NCBI GenBank assembly: GCA_014621425.1
Contig: JAANBB010000476.1
Coordinates: forward strand, 1-28,892
Reading direction: 5' to 3'
DNA length: 28,892 bases
From: Cylindrodendrum hubeiense
Lineage: Eukaryota; Ascomycota; Sordariomycetes; Hypocreales; Nectriaceae
In this document: positions 17,374 to 28,480 of the stretch, piece after piece
How positions within the stretch are numbered: position 1 is the first letter of the stretch
Layout: every line of letters starts with the position of its first letter
Program-made: the position numbers and the translations under genes
The notes under the pieces: model-generated
Seen by the model: only the letters and a program-made list of their open reading frames with translations
Databases searched by the model: none
What the model was told of the DNA's origin: nothing

Positions 17374-18755
17374 TTAGTAGTATCGGACAACAACCGAGCC
17401 ACCATCGCTGAAGGTAGTCTGTAATCACACATGTTAGCCATCATTCTCAATTCTGAAATGCAGGGTTCACTTACGGTGCAGCCGCTGGTACCGCCGGTCC
17501 ACGTGCCGTCAATGTATGAGCACTTGCTGTTGCCACCCTTGATCTCAATGTTGAAGTCGATCTCAGCAGTGCTGGTGGGCAAGTTCTGGAAAATAGAGAC
17601 GTAGGTGTTGCCATCGGAAGCCTGGCCAACACCGAGGACAATGGGCGCCCAGTTACCAGCACCCTCCGAATCGACGGAGCTGGTCCAGACGCAAGCCTCC
17701 TCGTTGGTGTAGCCCTTCTTGTTGACGTAGTACTGAGCAGAGGTGCCGGAGCCGTCCCAGATGTAGTAGCTCTCCTGGATGGGGTTGCAGACAGAGATGG
17801 TGCTGCCAGCATCGGCCCAGGCGGGGATGACCATGTTCTCGGTTCCGGGGTAATCGGTTCGGCAGGTGGCGACGCCCTCGGAGAGCTCGTTGCGGATGGT
17901 GACGCCGCCAGCGCCCTGCTCGCAGAGGGTGGTGTAGCCGTCACGGGTCAGCTCGAGGTAACCTTCGCTGTTACAGTAAAGACCACCAATCGACTGCTTG
18001 GTGGAGCCCTGGGCCTCGGGCCACTGGGTCTTCTGGTAACCGACGGGGCAAGCGTACGAGCACATGGCGTTCTTGGTGCAGCTATCACCAGCGACAGCAG
18101 TGTCGATGGTCGAGATGGAGCTATCACCAGGGGTGTAGTCAGGAACGTATTGGATACCTGACCAGCCGCCAAAGTCCATCCAGTCAAGGGCAACGGCGCC
18201 ATAGGACGAAGGGAACTGGCTGCACTTGATGGTGCCGCTGGGGAACTTGCTGGAAACTCCCGAGCCGGACGAGGACGACGTCGACTCTGAAGAAACGGAG
18301 ACCTCCTGGGTGGAGGTGGCAGCAGCCTCGGTCGAGGTGGATGACGACGAGGGGATCGGGGTCGTCGAGGTGGTGGGATCGGCGGACTCGGACTCGTAGA
18401 ACTGGGCGCCGAGGGTAGCCTCCTCAGAAGTAGAGGTCTCCGCCACTGAGGTCGAGGTGGCGACGGGGATAGAGGTCGAGACGACGACGGGCGCAGTGTA
18501 GGTAGGGTTGGACTCGCCAACAACGACAAGGTTGCCGTCCTTGATTCCAGCCTTGGCCTCCTCGTCGGAAAGCTGCTTGCCGCCAAGCTCGTAGATGGTC
18601 TCGGTGGCGGCGACAACGTACTCGGTGACAACGGCGGGATCGCGCTTGACGACCTTGGAGCCAGCGCGGCGGGCGTGCTGGTGCTTGTGCTGGTGCTGGG
18701 CGGTGGCGCCTGCGACCAGGGTCGCGGCGAGGGTATAGGTAATGAGGTTCTTCAT
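17374..18755 (-). CDS. SUN1: SUN-family (GH132) secreted cell-wall protein, two exons
   Basis: Exons on the minus strand are 18755-17475 and 17418-17374, giving 441 aa. The signal peptide is about residues 1-19 (core TLAATLVAGATA). A His-rich stretch QHQHKHQH follows, and then a Kex2-type KR pair at 37-38. A Ser/Thr-rich linker spans roughly 85-175. The C-terminal SUN domain has the diagnostic Cys spacing C-x5-C-x3-C-x24-C, at Cys 226, 232, 236 and 261. The 56-nt intron (GTAAGT...ATTACAG, branch GCTAAC) sits just before the last 14 residues (TTFSDGGSVVVRYY), the conserved family ending. SUN proteins (Uth1, Nca3, Sim1, Sun4; Psu1 in fission yeast) act on beta-glucan in septation and wall remodelling. 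Family assignment is firm; the exact paralogue is not resolved. Confidence 0.93.
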
Positions 18756-19300
18756 CGTGATTATTGATTACAATTGGACGATGTATCGGTGGTGTGGCTA
18801 CAGAATCTGCAGTCTTCTTGGTTAGCTCTGAGCGTGTTGACAGTGGCTGTCTGTTGATGTTTTTGCGGCCTCGGCCACAGTCATTCCGGTCCTGGAACCA
18901 GGAAAGACGGAGTCGACGAAAGAGAGAGATGTAGAACGAGAGCGAGTGGCTTAAGCGAGTGAATTGTTCAGAGGAAGCGTGAGTTGTCGGGGAGAAGTTG
19001 AACGTGGTCGTTGTCGCGATGGGAGAGAGTAGTCCGGCTTCCCGTTCGTTTGCTCTTGGAATCCTTCGCAGGCGCAAGTTGACAATTGGATTTCTCTCCC
19101 AGCCTCTTCGATCTCTCCGACTCGCGCTCTCGTAATCTCTGTCTCTCTCGGCGTCCTGGCAATGGCTCGGCTGCTTTTTAAACTTCACTAACTGACCTGT
19201 TGTGAGGTGTGGAATGTAAAAGTCCCGGCCCCGGGCGTAGCGAGCGACAACGATGAAACGAACGTGGTGGTGCAAAGGACCAGAAAAAGGAGCGTGGTAG
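18756..19300 (-). promoter_or_regulatory. SUN gene promoter and 5' leader
   Basis: On the gene's sense strand this is C/T- and A-rich sequence with repeated TCTCTCTTT-like tracts. A TTTAAAAAG element (plus-strand CTTTTTAAA near 19173-19181) could serve as TATA box. A long 5' UTR is likely. Leader introns are possible but cannot be decided from sequence. Confidence 0.4.
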
Positions 19301-19442
19301 AGAGAGGAAAGGACTCTCAGTTTAGCAAGGAAGCACGATGAGAAGCAAGAGAAGCAAGCGTCTGGAGCGGAGTCGAAAGGGGAGGCAGGCCACCGTCTTG
19401 ACTAGACAGGTCGGCCGGGGTGAGGAGGGAGACGAGCGAGCC

Positions 19443-19469
19443 GGGGCCAGGGGAAGACAAGGGTTGGGG
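19443..19469 (+). other. G-quadruplex-type motif upstream of SUN gene
   Basis: GGGG-CCA-GGGG-AAGACAA-GGG-TT-GGGG, with loops of 3, 7 and 2 nt, about 0.7 kb before the SUN start codon. Confidence 0.5.
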
Positions 19470-19784
19470 CGGCGTCCATAACCGGCTGGGGTGTCTTTTA
19501 GGGGGTCCGTTCCAGGGTTTCACGGGCCCCAGTGGAGGCCAGCGGAGGCCGGTGGAGGGGGCAGGGGCCTAAGGGCACCAACGTAGGCAATTCTAGGGGC
19601 AATCCCTTGGCTGGTTTAGGGAGTCTAGGGAGTCTAGGGCATTTTACCAGTCTCGGAGGTGACATTCAGGAGAGTGGAAGCAGGCTCCCAAGTCATTGCT
19701 GCGTTGACTAGTAGCCACCTGCCTACGTAGTACGTACTCCCCGACCGTCAATGAGTAAGGGTCCGTCCCAGGCGCATACGTAAG

Positions 19785-19830
19785 GTACCTACCTACCTCA
19801 CTGAATAGTTACTCCTCCATAGGTAGGTAC
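19785..19830. repeat. Inverted repeat of the TAGGTA motif (11-bp arms)
   Basis: Arms GTACCTACCTA (19785-19795) and TAGGTAGGTAC (19820-19830) are perfectly complementary around a 24-nt spacer. They belong to the motif family repeated across the right half. Confidence 0.7.
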
Positions 19831-20472
19831 AACCACCTATCTCTTCCCGAGGACGGCCTCAGCGGGAAATTAGCTTGTCGTCAGTGGGTTCACCTGGCCC
19901 GCGAATCCATTCTCTCCCTTCATGTCCCTGGCTCTCCCTCCACCCGTTGGCCACCCACGCACCGTCACCTCCAGTCTCAGCGCCCCAGGTGGATGCCCGC
20001 CACAATCAAGCGTGCGCCTGGTCCTTGCTCCGTGGGCCACCCGAACCAGTCTGCTAAGAAACACGCCACGCCTTCCTACTGCTCTTTGGGGTCGAGCTGT
20101 CGCTCAATACGAGCGTGCTTACTCCGTACTGAATATACGGTTCACACGGCACCAACACATATTTCAGCCCGTGGGGAACGGCGCGTGCCATGTTGCGAGA
20201 AGGTATCCTCATTCGTCATCAGATGGGTCCAGCCAGCACTGCATGTAGGATGGATGCGCGCAGAACCGAGAGTTCATGGCTGCCAAAGGGCACGAGAGTA
20301 CGGAGTACGAAGTACTTGGTCGAAGGGGGTGTGCGATATGCGGGACGCCCAGAAATGCGATCGTCGCTTCGTTTCGTGTCCAGCCGTCGCTCGTCTCTGT
20401 TTAGCCCAGTTCTCGGCGTTGCTCGTTCGCTGCTCCGCACCTACCATAGTACGTTTTGCGGCTGCGTCGTCA

Positions 20473-20492
20473 ATCATCATCATCATCATCAT
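20473..20492. repeat. (ATC)n microsatellite
   Basis: Six ATC units plus AT, non-coding. Confidence 0.9.
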
Positions 20493-21759
20493 GGCATTGA
20501 GATGAGCAAACCAGACCCCCCGGCCCCTGCTCCATGGGCAGCCCGGATCAGCAGGAGGTAGAGGCTTGTACGCGCCAGCAACGCCAGCACCACTGCCACC
20601 AACTCGCACCGTACCGGCTCGTTCACCAGTTTGCCCAGCCTTCCTCCGGCCCATGGCCTACCTGGGCGTCGTCTGGCGCCTCTTGGCTGAGCGCCTCTCG
20701 CCAAGAGACCAAGCGAAAGCGGTCAATGACTGAGGGGGCGCGGAATCCCGGGATGAGTCGAAAGCGCCTTGGCTGAGCGGGTGTTGCCCCTCTTCCAGGC
20801 TCACTCTCATTCAGGCGACCGACCGCCTACCAAAGGCGATCCCAGCGGGTAGGAAAACCAAGAGATCATGGCCAAAATGCGAAACAGCCCCTCGTAATTC
20901 ATCGAGGCCGCGGAGCTCATGCGACAGGGCCAGAGGCAAGGCAAAAGGCTGGGTTCCTACCTCATTTGGTCAGTTCATTGCCCACCAGTCACGTCGTACC
21001 TTCTGATTCAGCCACACACCCGACGACTCTGGCCTGCTGTAGTACGTACACACCGCGTCCTCCGAGTGCACCTTCCCCAGGGGAACCAGCCAGTCACCAG
21101 CCCAGCAGCCCAGAACAGCCCCCCGCGTCGCAGATTGCCTCGACAGTTGCGCTCGGGTACCTGGAGCTATTCCCCATCGGGCACACCTCCTTTGTCTGGC
21201 CAATGCCAGCTCCGGGGCCAATCAGCACATCGTGGCTGCTTCTCACTCCCCAGTAGTGCCCCATTAGGTAGGGTAGGCTCGGGGGACGCTGGCCAGGCTG
21301 CCAAAACAGGGCATGGCGAAATAGGGCCTCATCTCTCATCCCGTTCAGAACCACCAACCCCGTCTTCTCCATCACCAGTATCGACCATGACTCCAACCCC
21401 GGCCACGCCCCTCTTTGGTCGGCGGTTGGTTATTACGTACGGTCAGTCTGATGAGTCTGGCTGGTATCAAATCACTGTGCTTCAGACGGAGTCGAGATGA
21501 CGAGGCTCCCATGAAGAGTGCGTTTCCCCAGAGCTTGAGCCAGCATAAACGCAATTACTCTACAATTTACGGTTATTGCCATTTGCCTGTCAGCCCCTAC
21601 CGGCAAACATCATGAGCTAATGTTTGGCGAGGCCAGATCATGATGTTATTCGTCGGAGCCGTTTCGTCTGATGTCAATCGCCTCGGCAATATACACCACA
21701 AGTAATTATACTTGAGGAACTTGCATCGGGAATTCGCCAAGTGGTCCGGCTTCGTGACA

Positions 21760-21777
21760 ACTACCAGTCATGGTAGT
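21760..21777. repeat. Small perfect hairpin
   Basis: Arms ACTACCA and TGGTAGT with a GTCA loop. No U-tract or gene end is adjacent, so there is no reason to call it a terminator. Confidence 0.4.
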
Positions 21778-21829
21778 ACACACGAGCTATTGGCTGCGTC
21801 GTTTATTATGAATATCTTGGCGGTTTGCA

Positions 21830-21885
21830 TAGGTACCTAGGTAGGTATGACAATGACTGCCTACTACGGAGTAGGTACCTACCTC
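21830..21885. repeat. TAGGTACCTAGGTAGG-family repeat block with TACGGAGTA
   Basis: TAGGTACCTAGGTAGGTA at 21830-21847 and GTAGGTACCTACCTC at 21871-21885 flank a TACGGAGTA element (21865-21873). The two blocks are partly inverted copies of each other. Confidence 0.65.
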
Positions 21886-22130
21886 AATGATGCAGCACCT
21901 TGTTGGCCCGTTTGGTTCAGTCCTTGCAAGCAGCACGAACAGATCATGACCCCTGCTGTGACTCTCGATAGACACCGGCGGCAGCAGGCGATTGCAAATG
22001 AGATCCACCCCGGATCTTCTTTGCTTCAGCGCTCTCCCGCTACAGAGTGCCTAGGCTTCCCGCCTTTTCGGCAGCCGAAATAAAAGACATTGCCTTATTT
22101 GGTCGGGCTCGATATTACAACATGTCGGGG

Positions 22131-22170
22131 CCTGTCAAGGCTTGTCAAGCCTGTCAAGCATGCCAAGCCA
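22131..22170. repeat. Short degenerate tandem repeat (CTGTCAAGC)
   Basis: Four adjacent 9-10-bp units: CCTGTCAAGG, CTTGTCAAGC, CTGTCAAGCA and a degenerate TGCCAAGCCA. Confidence 0.6.
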
Positions 22171-22680
22171 TAATAGCGCCTCGTCTGCCTCTCTTGGTTC
22201 GTGCCTGCAACCTTGCAGCCTCGGCCCTGGTTGCCACCTCGGAGTACCACGGCACGCGTCAGCACCTAATTTCTCCCCCGGCATCCTCTCTGCCGCCTTT
22301 GCCTCGTCTTGTCCCCTTTCTCCTTTCTCAACCTCACGAGACTTTTGCTGGGTCACACAGTGGGGTCGAATCCTTTGGCCCCGTCTGGCTGGCGCATGGC
22401 TGGCGGCTTGAGATTGTTTCCCTTCCTTGGCCCCATCTGCCGCCGACCTTGCTGGGCTAGGCAACCCGAAACCCGGTATCTAATAATAAAAGTACGATGA
22501 ATCGAATCGGAACGGGGGCGGCTTGATGCTGGTGTTAGACACAACGCCTCGTCGTGTCCCTATCCACTGTTGTTGACCTGCTGCCAAGGAGCAGCCATTG
22601 TCGATCAGACACGCTTTCTCCGTTGAGCTGGGGCATACGGAGTGGTCGGCGGGATCCCATCCCAATCCTCATCTTGTTTT

Positions 22681-22708
22681 TGTTGTGTCGCTTGTGTTGT
22701 GTCGCTTG
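22681..22708. repeat. 14-bp perfect tandem duplication
   Basis: TGTTGTGTCGCTTG occurs twice head to tail. Confidence 0.8.
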
Positions 22709-25011
22709 ATAGCTGATTCAGTCGGTCAGTGTACGTCAGCGTTCAACGGGGTTGCCCAAATCGGCCATGCTCCATATGTCTGGGGCCCTGCCGACATCCC
22801 GACACGCAAGCCAAGACGACACTTCGTTCAGTCTCATCTCCCTGGTCTCGCCTTTGGGTCGCCATGTGCCCGCGCTTGTTCCGGCAAACCAGTACAACGG
22901 TATTGTTCACGTACCATCAACTGTCACTTGCCGCCACGCGGTTGATGGCCAATGCAGATGAGTTGTTTCTTCATTAGCCTGTCCTCCGTCGTGTTTCACA
23001 AGCACAACTCTCCATTTCAGGTGTTTCTGTGTCCCAGTCCCGTGGTTCCAATGCTATCAATAACAGCTCTCTTTTAATACGGCCATGTCACTGCTATTGT
23101 GGCCAATTCATCGTTCTCCGCCCGTATCTCTCTCGGTCGGTGTCGCAGAAACGGGGTTCAGTATAGCCTGGAACTCGATCCCAAAGCGCAAGTTTAATGA
23201 CTTACCATTGTTCTTCGGTCCGTTCTCAAATCTCTCGTGCGGTCATCTCCTCTGTTAATCGTGGCAATTAAAATGGGGACGCGTCTTCTGGTTGAGTTGT
23301 TCTCGTCCATTGATTGAGGATGACGCCTATTTTCCACCGGCGTTGGCAGCATGGCAGCGGAGCTTTGAAATTAGTACGCGTCTGCCGATGATGAATTGCA
23401 CTCGTGGACTTCCTCTTCTAGTTGGTATGGTTGGTGAGCTGCCTTATGGCGTAGCTCTTGCACGGGGCTGATCTTAAACCCTGGGCCCTGTCTTCAATGG
23501 GTCGATATGGGTCTGTCAGAATTGGTGTGCGGTTCTCTTCGGTGACTAGCTTGCCATGCGCACGTCAGATGCCTTGTTTCAATATCGTCGGACTGCGTAG
23601 TGTATAGCCTGGAGCACGAACCCCGATGCTGAGTGGCGTGTGTTCTTGTTTCCTGAACTGGCCCTATATCACGAACTTCCAGGTGTGATGCTACATACGG
23701 TGACTGCACTTCTGCTTCAGGACCCAGTCAGAAACTCATTTTAACAGCATGGGAGGCCTCGCAGCCTTTGATCTCCTCGTTTGTTTGCTAAGTTGTATTC
23801 CAGTTTCCATCACATTGAAGTCACCCATGTTGTATGTACAAGAGAAATTTGTTAGTAGTCTAATAAGACCCGAGCCAAACCGCAGCTCGATCCGGATTTA
23901 CCGCGCCGTGTTTCCATATGCCGGCCAATCCATCCCGAGTTGGCATACCGGTGCCTTTGTGAGGCTGGTTATTGGTGTTGAATAATGACTACAGCAAGGT
24001 GGAGGGCAAATGGTTGCCGTACACCATCCACACAATCTCAACCTTGGCTCCGTGGCTGCGGTCCTGTTCAACTTCCCACTTGCCCTCGGTTTGATGAACC
24101 TCAGCTGATCCATTTTGAACTTCGATGAGTGATGTTTTACCAGTGTTGGATGTTATAGATCCTCATATGAGGTTACCCTGGATCGACCGTTGTTAGAGGC
24201 TCCTCTGGGTATTTTACGGATATCATGTTCCCATTCCTGCCATAAGACCGCCACGTCTATTGGATGATCTATGGATATCATCATGTGGTGTTTATGTATC
24301 ATCACGTTTGGTGTTGATAAAGCCACCTCATCGCATCGCGGTCGGCCATGTGCCTGGACAATGACACATCCACAACAACATACCCAAATATGACAATATC
24401 CCCATACCACACGATTAGAGTAATAAACTAGCACCCAGTCCGAAGCCTCATAACAGGGCGGGGGGGTAAGGAGCGGCGTCTGTTGAAACAACGACGACCC
24501 CGATGAGACGGTAAACTCCCGAATGACGTCTCTAACCAGGTCTCGAAAGATTGATCTAAGACTAACAACACGCAAGAGACAACCTGCAAAGGCGGTAACA
24601 ATGCCGTCCAGCATTAAAATGGCTTGAATGGGATTGACTGATCGAATCTGCAACGTCGCATGGAATGCCAAGAGCCGATCGTGGTCCTTATATTTCCCTA
24701 CAAAGTGGACTGGGGGTGTCTGCTCAGTTTGTCTTGGCAACGAATGATTCGTGACGGAGATCATTGGAATGTTGGCCATTAGTAGGATTATCGTGGTATC
24801 GACTACGGAACCGCTCCCATGTCGCGTCCGACGTGAGAAGCGTTCCAGTCAGTATTGACACGATAGCCCAATCCCCAGATTCCGCTCTATTTTTCTTCCA
24901 CAATATTCCAGTATTTTAACAATCTATATGAAGTTTGATGTGAAGCGTGTAGAATGCATTGGTAAATTTGTAACAGCAGCCAGATGACATTCAACAAAGT
25001 GATGACTCCGT

Positions 25012-25040
25012 CCCCCCCCCGCCCCCCCCCCCAAAAAAAA
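25012..25040. repeat. Homopolymer C9-G-C11-A8 tract
   Basis: A run of nine C, one G, eleven C and eight A. Exact lengths are prone to sequencing and assembly error. Confidence 0.8.
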
Positions 25041-25765
25041 CAACAAAGAACCCTTTGAGTAATACACCTAGGAGTTTGTTGGTAATGTTAGATCCCATTT
25101 GCCTCGCATCCTGTATGGCCGAGTTGTCGGTACTACAGGGTAGGCAATATCCCAAATGAATGTGGAAGTTGATCTCCATAGGACGAAGCCAATAACAGTA
25201 GACCAAAGACCTTGCGCAATGTGACAGGGCCCAAGCACCACCCAATTGGATAAGCAAAGAGAAGAAGATGGACAATGTGGTGGGATTGAGATTTGCAGTT
25301 CCCAGAGGTATAGGCTACGGTATTGGTGGCTTCGCTAGATGGACATTTGATCTTTGCAGGGTGCGCAGGTATCTCAATGGGACTTGGCACACCGGGCTGA
25401 GGGAAGAAGCACAACACTTTGCGCCACCGCGACACTGACATGACACAAGATCGATAGTTCACACAAACTGGACGTGCATCCATGGCTACCACGCGACACC
25501 AACGAACATTACCGATCAGCTGTGGCTTCCCGCAGTGACCTGAAGCGTTCCATCACTGGCGCCACAGAGGTCCTCGCATGCTCGTCCCGCAGACCCATCA
25601 CCAGCTGAAGTGAGCTGAAGTGGATGAGGCATCTCCAATCCGCGTCGTTGTGGTTGCGGGCCTCAGCTTTCCCACAACCCACCCACAGCACATGACACGT
25701 CGAATTGGCTTTGGGGTTAGTATCACAAGTTCGTCCACTGGGGCGCGCTGGCGCTTGCTGTATTG

Positions 25766-25808
25766 CTGCTGAGCTGCTGAGCTGCTGAACTGCTGAACTG
25801 CTGCTGAA
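25766..25808. repeat. 8-bp tandem repeat (CTGCTGAG/CTGCTGAA)
   Basis: Two CTGCTGAG and two CTGCTGAA units, then an 11-bp variant CTGCTGCTGAA. Confidence 0.8.
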
Positions 25809-26505
25809 CCTCCCCAGCATCCAACCGAGGACGAAAGACTGGGTGCGGTACGAGGTCTCATGGGACAAGAGATGAGCGACAGGAAGGCTCTGCGCTGCCG
25901 TCGCTGTCGATTGGTCACCGCAGACGTTGTTAGCCGACAAGGAAGATTTTGTAGGTGTAGAGGTCATCATCCCGGAGCAAGCCCCCCCCCTGCACAGCCG
26001 ATCCCTATGTGCACCACCCATCCAACTCGCGGCGCGGCAATCGATTCCAGTATTGAAATGCGATGATGGATGATGAAGATTGACGGAGCAGGCCACCAAG
26101 ATCCACGCCCGCGCGATCCGCCACGGGCGCAAGAGGCAACCCGAGAAGGCCACCTGAGAAGCCTTCAGAGATTTGAGGGCCTGAGGGCCTGAGGAGGACC
26201 TGAGGTTTGGCAGCACGATGAGATCATGGACCGCGATAACGTCACACTTCTGGCGGCCGGGGTTCCGTCATTGGCCCGATGACATGCTGAGGAGCCAGCC
26301 GGCAAATAGTACAGGGTACTTTGAAGGGGGGTATTTTTCCTCTCCCTTCTCCTCTGAGCTCACGCACCTGGCGTGCTGGACTGTTTCACAGCCTCGGACG
26401 CGAGTGAGAATGAGCATGGGCTTGGCTTGCCGGTGTGGTGGGGGCAGTCCATCCTCGACTATTGATGCCCTGAGCCCCTTGTCCAGAACCCTTTGGTGAC
26501 TTACC

Positions 26506-26550
26506 CGTAGGTAGGTAGGTGGTAGGTAGAGGTAAATTTAGGTAAGGTAG
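26506..26550. repeat. GTAGGTAGGTAG repeat block
   Basis: A run of (GTAG)n and GGTA-type units degrading into GGTAAATTTAGGTAAGGTAG. Same motif family as at 19785, 21830, 28097, 28389 and 28826. Confidence 0.7.
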
Positions 26551-26972
26551 TTGCGAGTTTGCTTCATGTTGTACTGTTTCTCAACACCTGGCAGCCGTGT
26601 TCGCTTAAACCCATCGGACACATCGGGGCGAAGCTCTGCGGCAGCAACATGGCGCTCGGGGCCAGGTGTGTAGAGCGCTGAAGAATGGAGTCTTCAACTG
26701 AGCTGGAAGGGAGCAAGACAGCACCCACCCGGGGGCCAAGGCTACCGATTGCAAGTTGAATCACTCCAGCAGCTCCTCCAGCTCCTTGGGATTGGCCCGG
26801 CATTCTAAAGCAGGAGATAATCGGCAAGGGGAGTAGGCATGACTGCCGTGGCTTCCGTGGCTCGCTGACGGACTGACCTGAACGTGGCGCATTGTGGCGC
26901 CTTCTGGAGACAAGGGTGACCACTGTTTGGCCACGCAAGGACAGCAAGGGCGGGCAGCAAGGGCAGCAAGCA

Positions 26973-27054
26973 TCATCAGCCAGTATTATCAGCCAGTATC
27001 ATCAGCCAGTAAGTATCATTAGCCAGTGTCATTAGCCATCATCATCAGCCAGCA
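26973..27054. repeat. 13-bp minisatellite (TCATCAGCCAGTA), six copies
   Basis: Copies start at 26973, 26986, 26999, 27016, 27029 and 27042, with a 4-nt insertion at 27012-27015. Divergence is low (0-4 changes per copy). Confidence 0.85.
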
Positions 27055-28388
27055 TCATCGAGGGGTTGAGCCACCAACACGAGGCAGGCCGCAGCCCGCT
27101 TGACCTGGCGCGCTTGGCTTGCCTGGCTCGGTAGGTGTGGTTCATGACCCTGTGATCTGTGTGGCCGTGGCCGTGGCCGGTGGAACAAAGGGAGCGGCGG
27201 CGACGGTGAATACAGAGTGGCGGAGCAATGGCTAGGGTGGTCAGCCACACCAAAGCGACCAAACCTGCTCACTGGCAAAGGGCTCTCTGCGCCTGAGCCA
27301 AGCCTGGAAGTCGCCGGGGTTACCCACCATCATCCCAGCCAGCCTCAGGCTTTTTTAGGATTGCGGCGCGCCGTTCCATCTGCAGTGGGCTTGCCATGGG
27401 CCCATCACTGCACCGCCACGCTCGTTTGCCCATTTCACCCGGGGCTTGCCTGGAGGGGGCTTACAACCGGCTCGGGTTGGTTGATCTTCAGCTGGCACCA
27501 GTAACAAATAAGCCTTATACGAAGAAAACCACGACGCACGCGTTGAGCAATCCAAGAATAAGAATAAGATGATGACTGATGCCTTTGAATAAAGCTGTAT
27601 CGCCCCCTGCTTTGTGTTGCAGTCCGTAGGATACGCCAGGTGGTATTCTCCTCGCAAAGCACGTCAATCAGCCAGCAGGCGGATCGCCGGATCAAAGCCT
27701 CGCAGCTTCTGGTCTCGCCGTCTGACTCTCATCGATAGGCCGGGTAGGACAGTGGAGCCTGCCTTGTTTACAACTTGACTTGGACACGTCCAATTCAGTG
27801 GGTTAGTCCCATGTTAGGATTAGCGTGTCCAAAGTGCCTTCGACGGCAGCTGCAGCGGCAGCAGCAGCCTCAGCTCAGCTGTGTCGTGTTCGCTGGATGT
27901 TTCCTGCTTCCGAGCCTCCGACGACTGCAGAAGCTGGATAGAGCCCGGACATGCACTTCTTTGTGTGTGGACATGTCACATATTGGGCTCTTTCTTCGGA
28001 TTGGTACTTCCCTGAAAGTGTGGATTGGGCGTATGAACATTCTTGCTTCAGTTTTGAGGACCCTGCCTGCCTAGTGGAAGATGCCTTACACACTCATGTA
28101 GGTAGGTGGTTAGTGTTTTGAAGGCGAGGCTGGGATTGCCTCACCAATCTGAATGAGCGATGGATTAACGGCGTCGACTTCCAGTTTACGCCTACCAGAA
28201 CAGTGCAAGACTGCCTTGGAACTGCACTTCCCTTGCGCGTCTGACAGGCACACACAGACTTGTTCGGGCTGACAGATAGAACCTGACCGATATTGAATCG
28301 GCCGATTACGTTGCTGAACGGTGCCGGGTGTGAGTGCTCCATCCACCTCGGGCAAGGCAGTACCTCCCGGACGTCGGTCGGTACGTCA

Positions 28389-28413
28389 GGTAAGGTACCT
28401 AGGTAGGCAGGTA
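28389..28413. repeat. GGTACCTAGGTAGG-family repeat block
   Basis: GGTAAGGTACCTAGGTAGGC followed by AGGTA. Related blocks lie at 28097-28110 and 28826-28841. Confidence 0.65.
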
Positions 28414-28480
28414 CGGAACTTGCGCACCATGTACACCGTACCTTTGACCCATGTCCCCCCCCAAGAAACAAAGCCCCGTT

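Larger units (their letters stand above)
19301..28480. other. About 9.2 kb with no recognisable gene
   Basis: All longer open frames on both strands (for example 24153-24779 minus, 25509-26216 minus, 22047-22460 plus) lack recognisable domains. They show composition typical of chance frames and overlap repeats. No tRNA, 5S rRNA or transposase was found by eye. The interval holds repeated TAGGTACCTAGGTAGG-like blocks, TACGGAGTA elements, microsatellites and homopolymer C/A runs. It may be a long regulatory region, may contain unannotated non-coding RNA, or may be decayed DNA. Confidence 0.5.

Noticed and set aside
17948..18631. 227-codon minus-strand frame rich in Ser/Pro/Arg
   Set aside because: It is a shifted reading of the SUN gene's Ser/Thr linker. 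The true frame has a signal peptide and the diagnostic cysteines.
18424..19275. 283-codon minus-strand frame starting upstream of the SUN gene
   Set aside because: It runs through the SUN leader and then overlaps the SUN coding region in the wrong frame. It has no recognisable domain.
21760..21777. 7-bp hairpin considered as a terminator
   Set aside because: No adjacent gene end or T-tract, and intrinsic terminators of this type are not expected for fungal polymerase II genes.
22364..22373. GGTCGAATCC resembling a tRNA B box
   Set aside because: No matching A box or cloverleaf stems could be drawn around it, and the T-arm stem does not pair.
25012..25040. Possible CRISPR-like or poly(A) signature from a retro-element
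   Set aside because: It is only homopolymer C and A runs, with no flanking duplication, no element body and no repeat-spacer structure.
25509..26216. 235-codon minus-strand frame
   Set aside because: It contains the CTGCTGAR microsatellite (reads as Ser/Gln repeats) and no recognisable fold. A chance frame is more likely.
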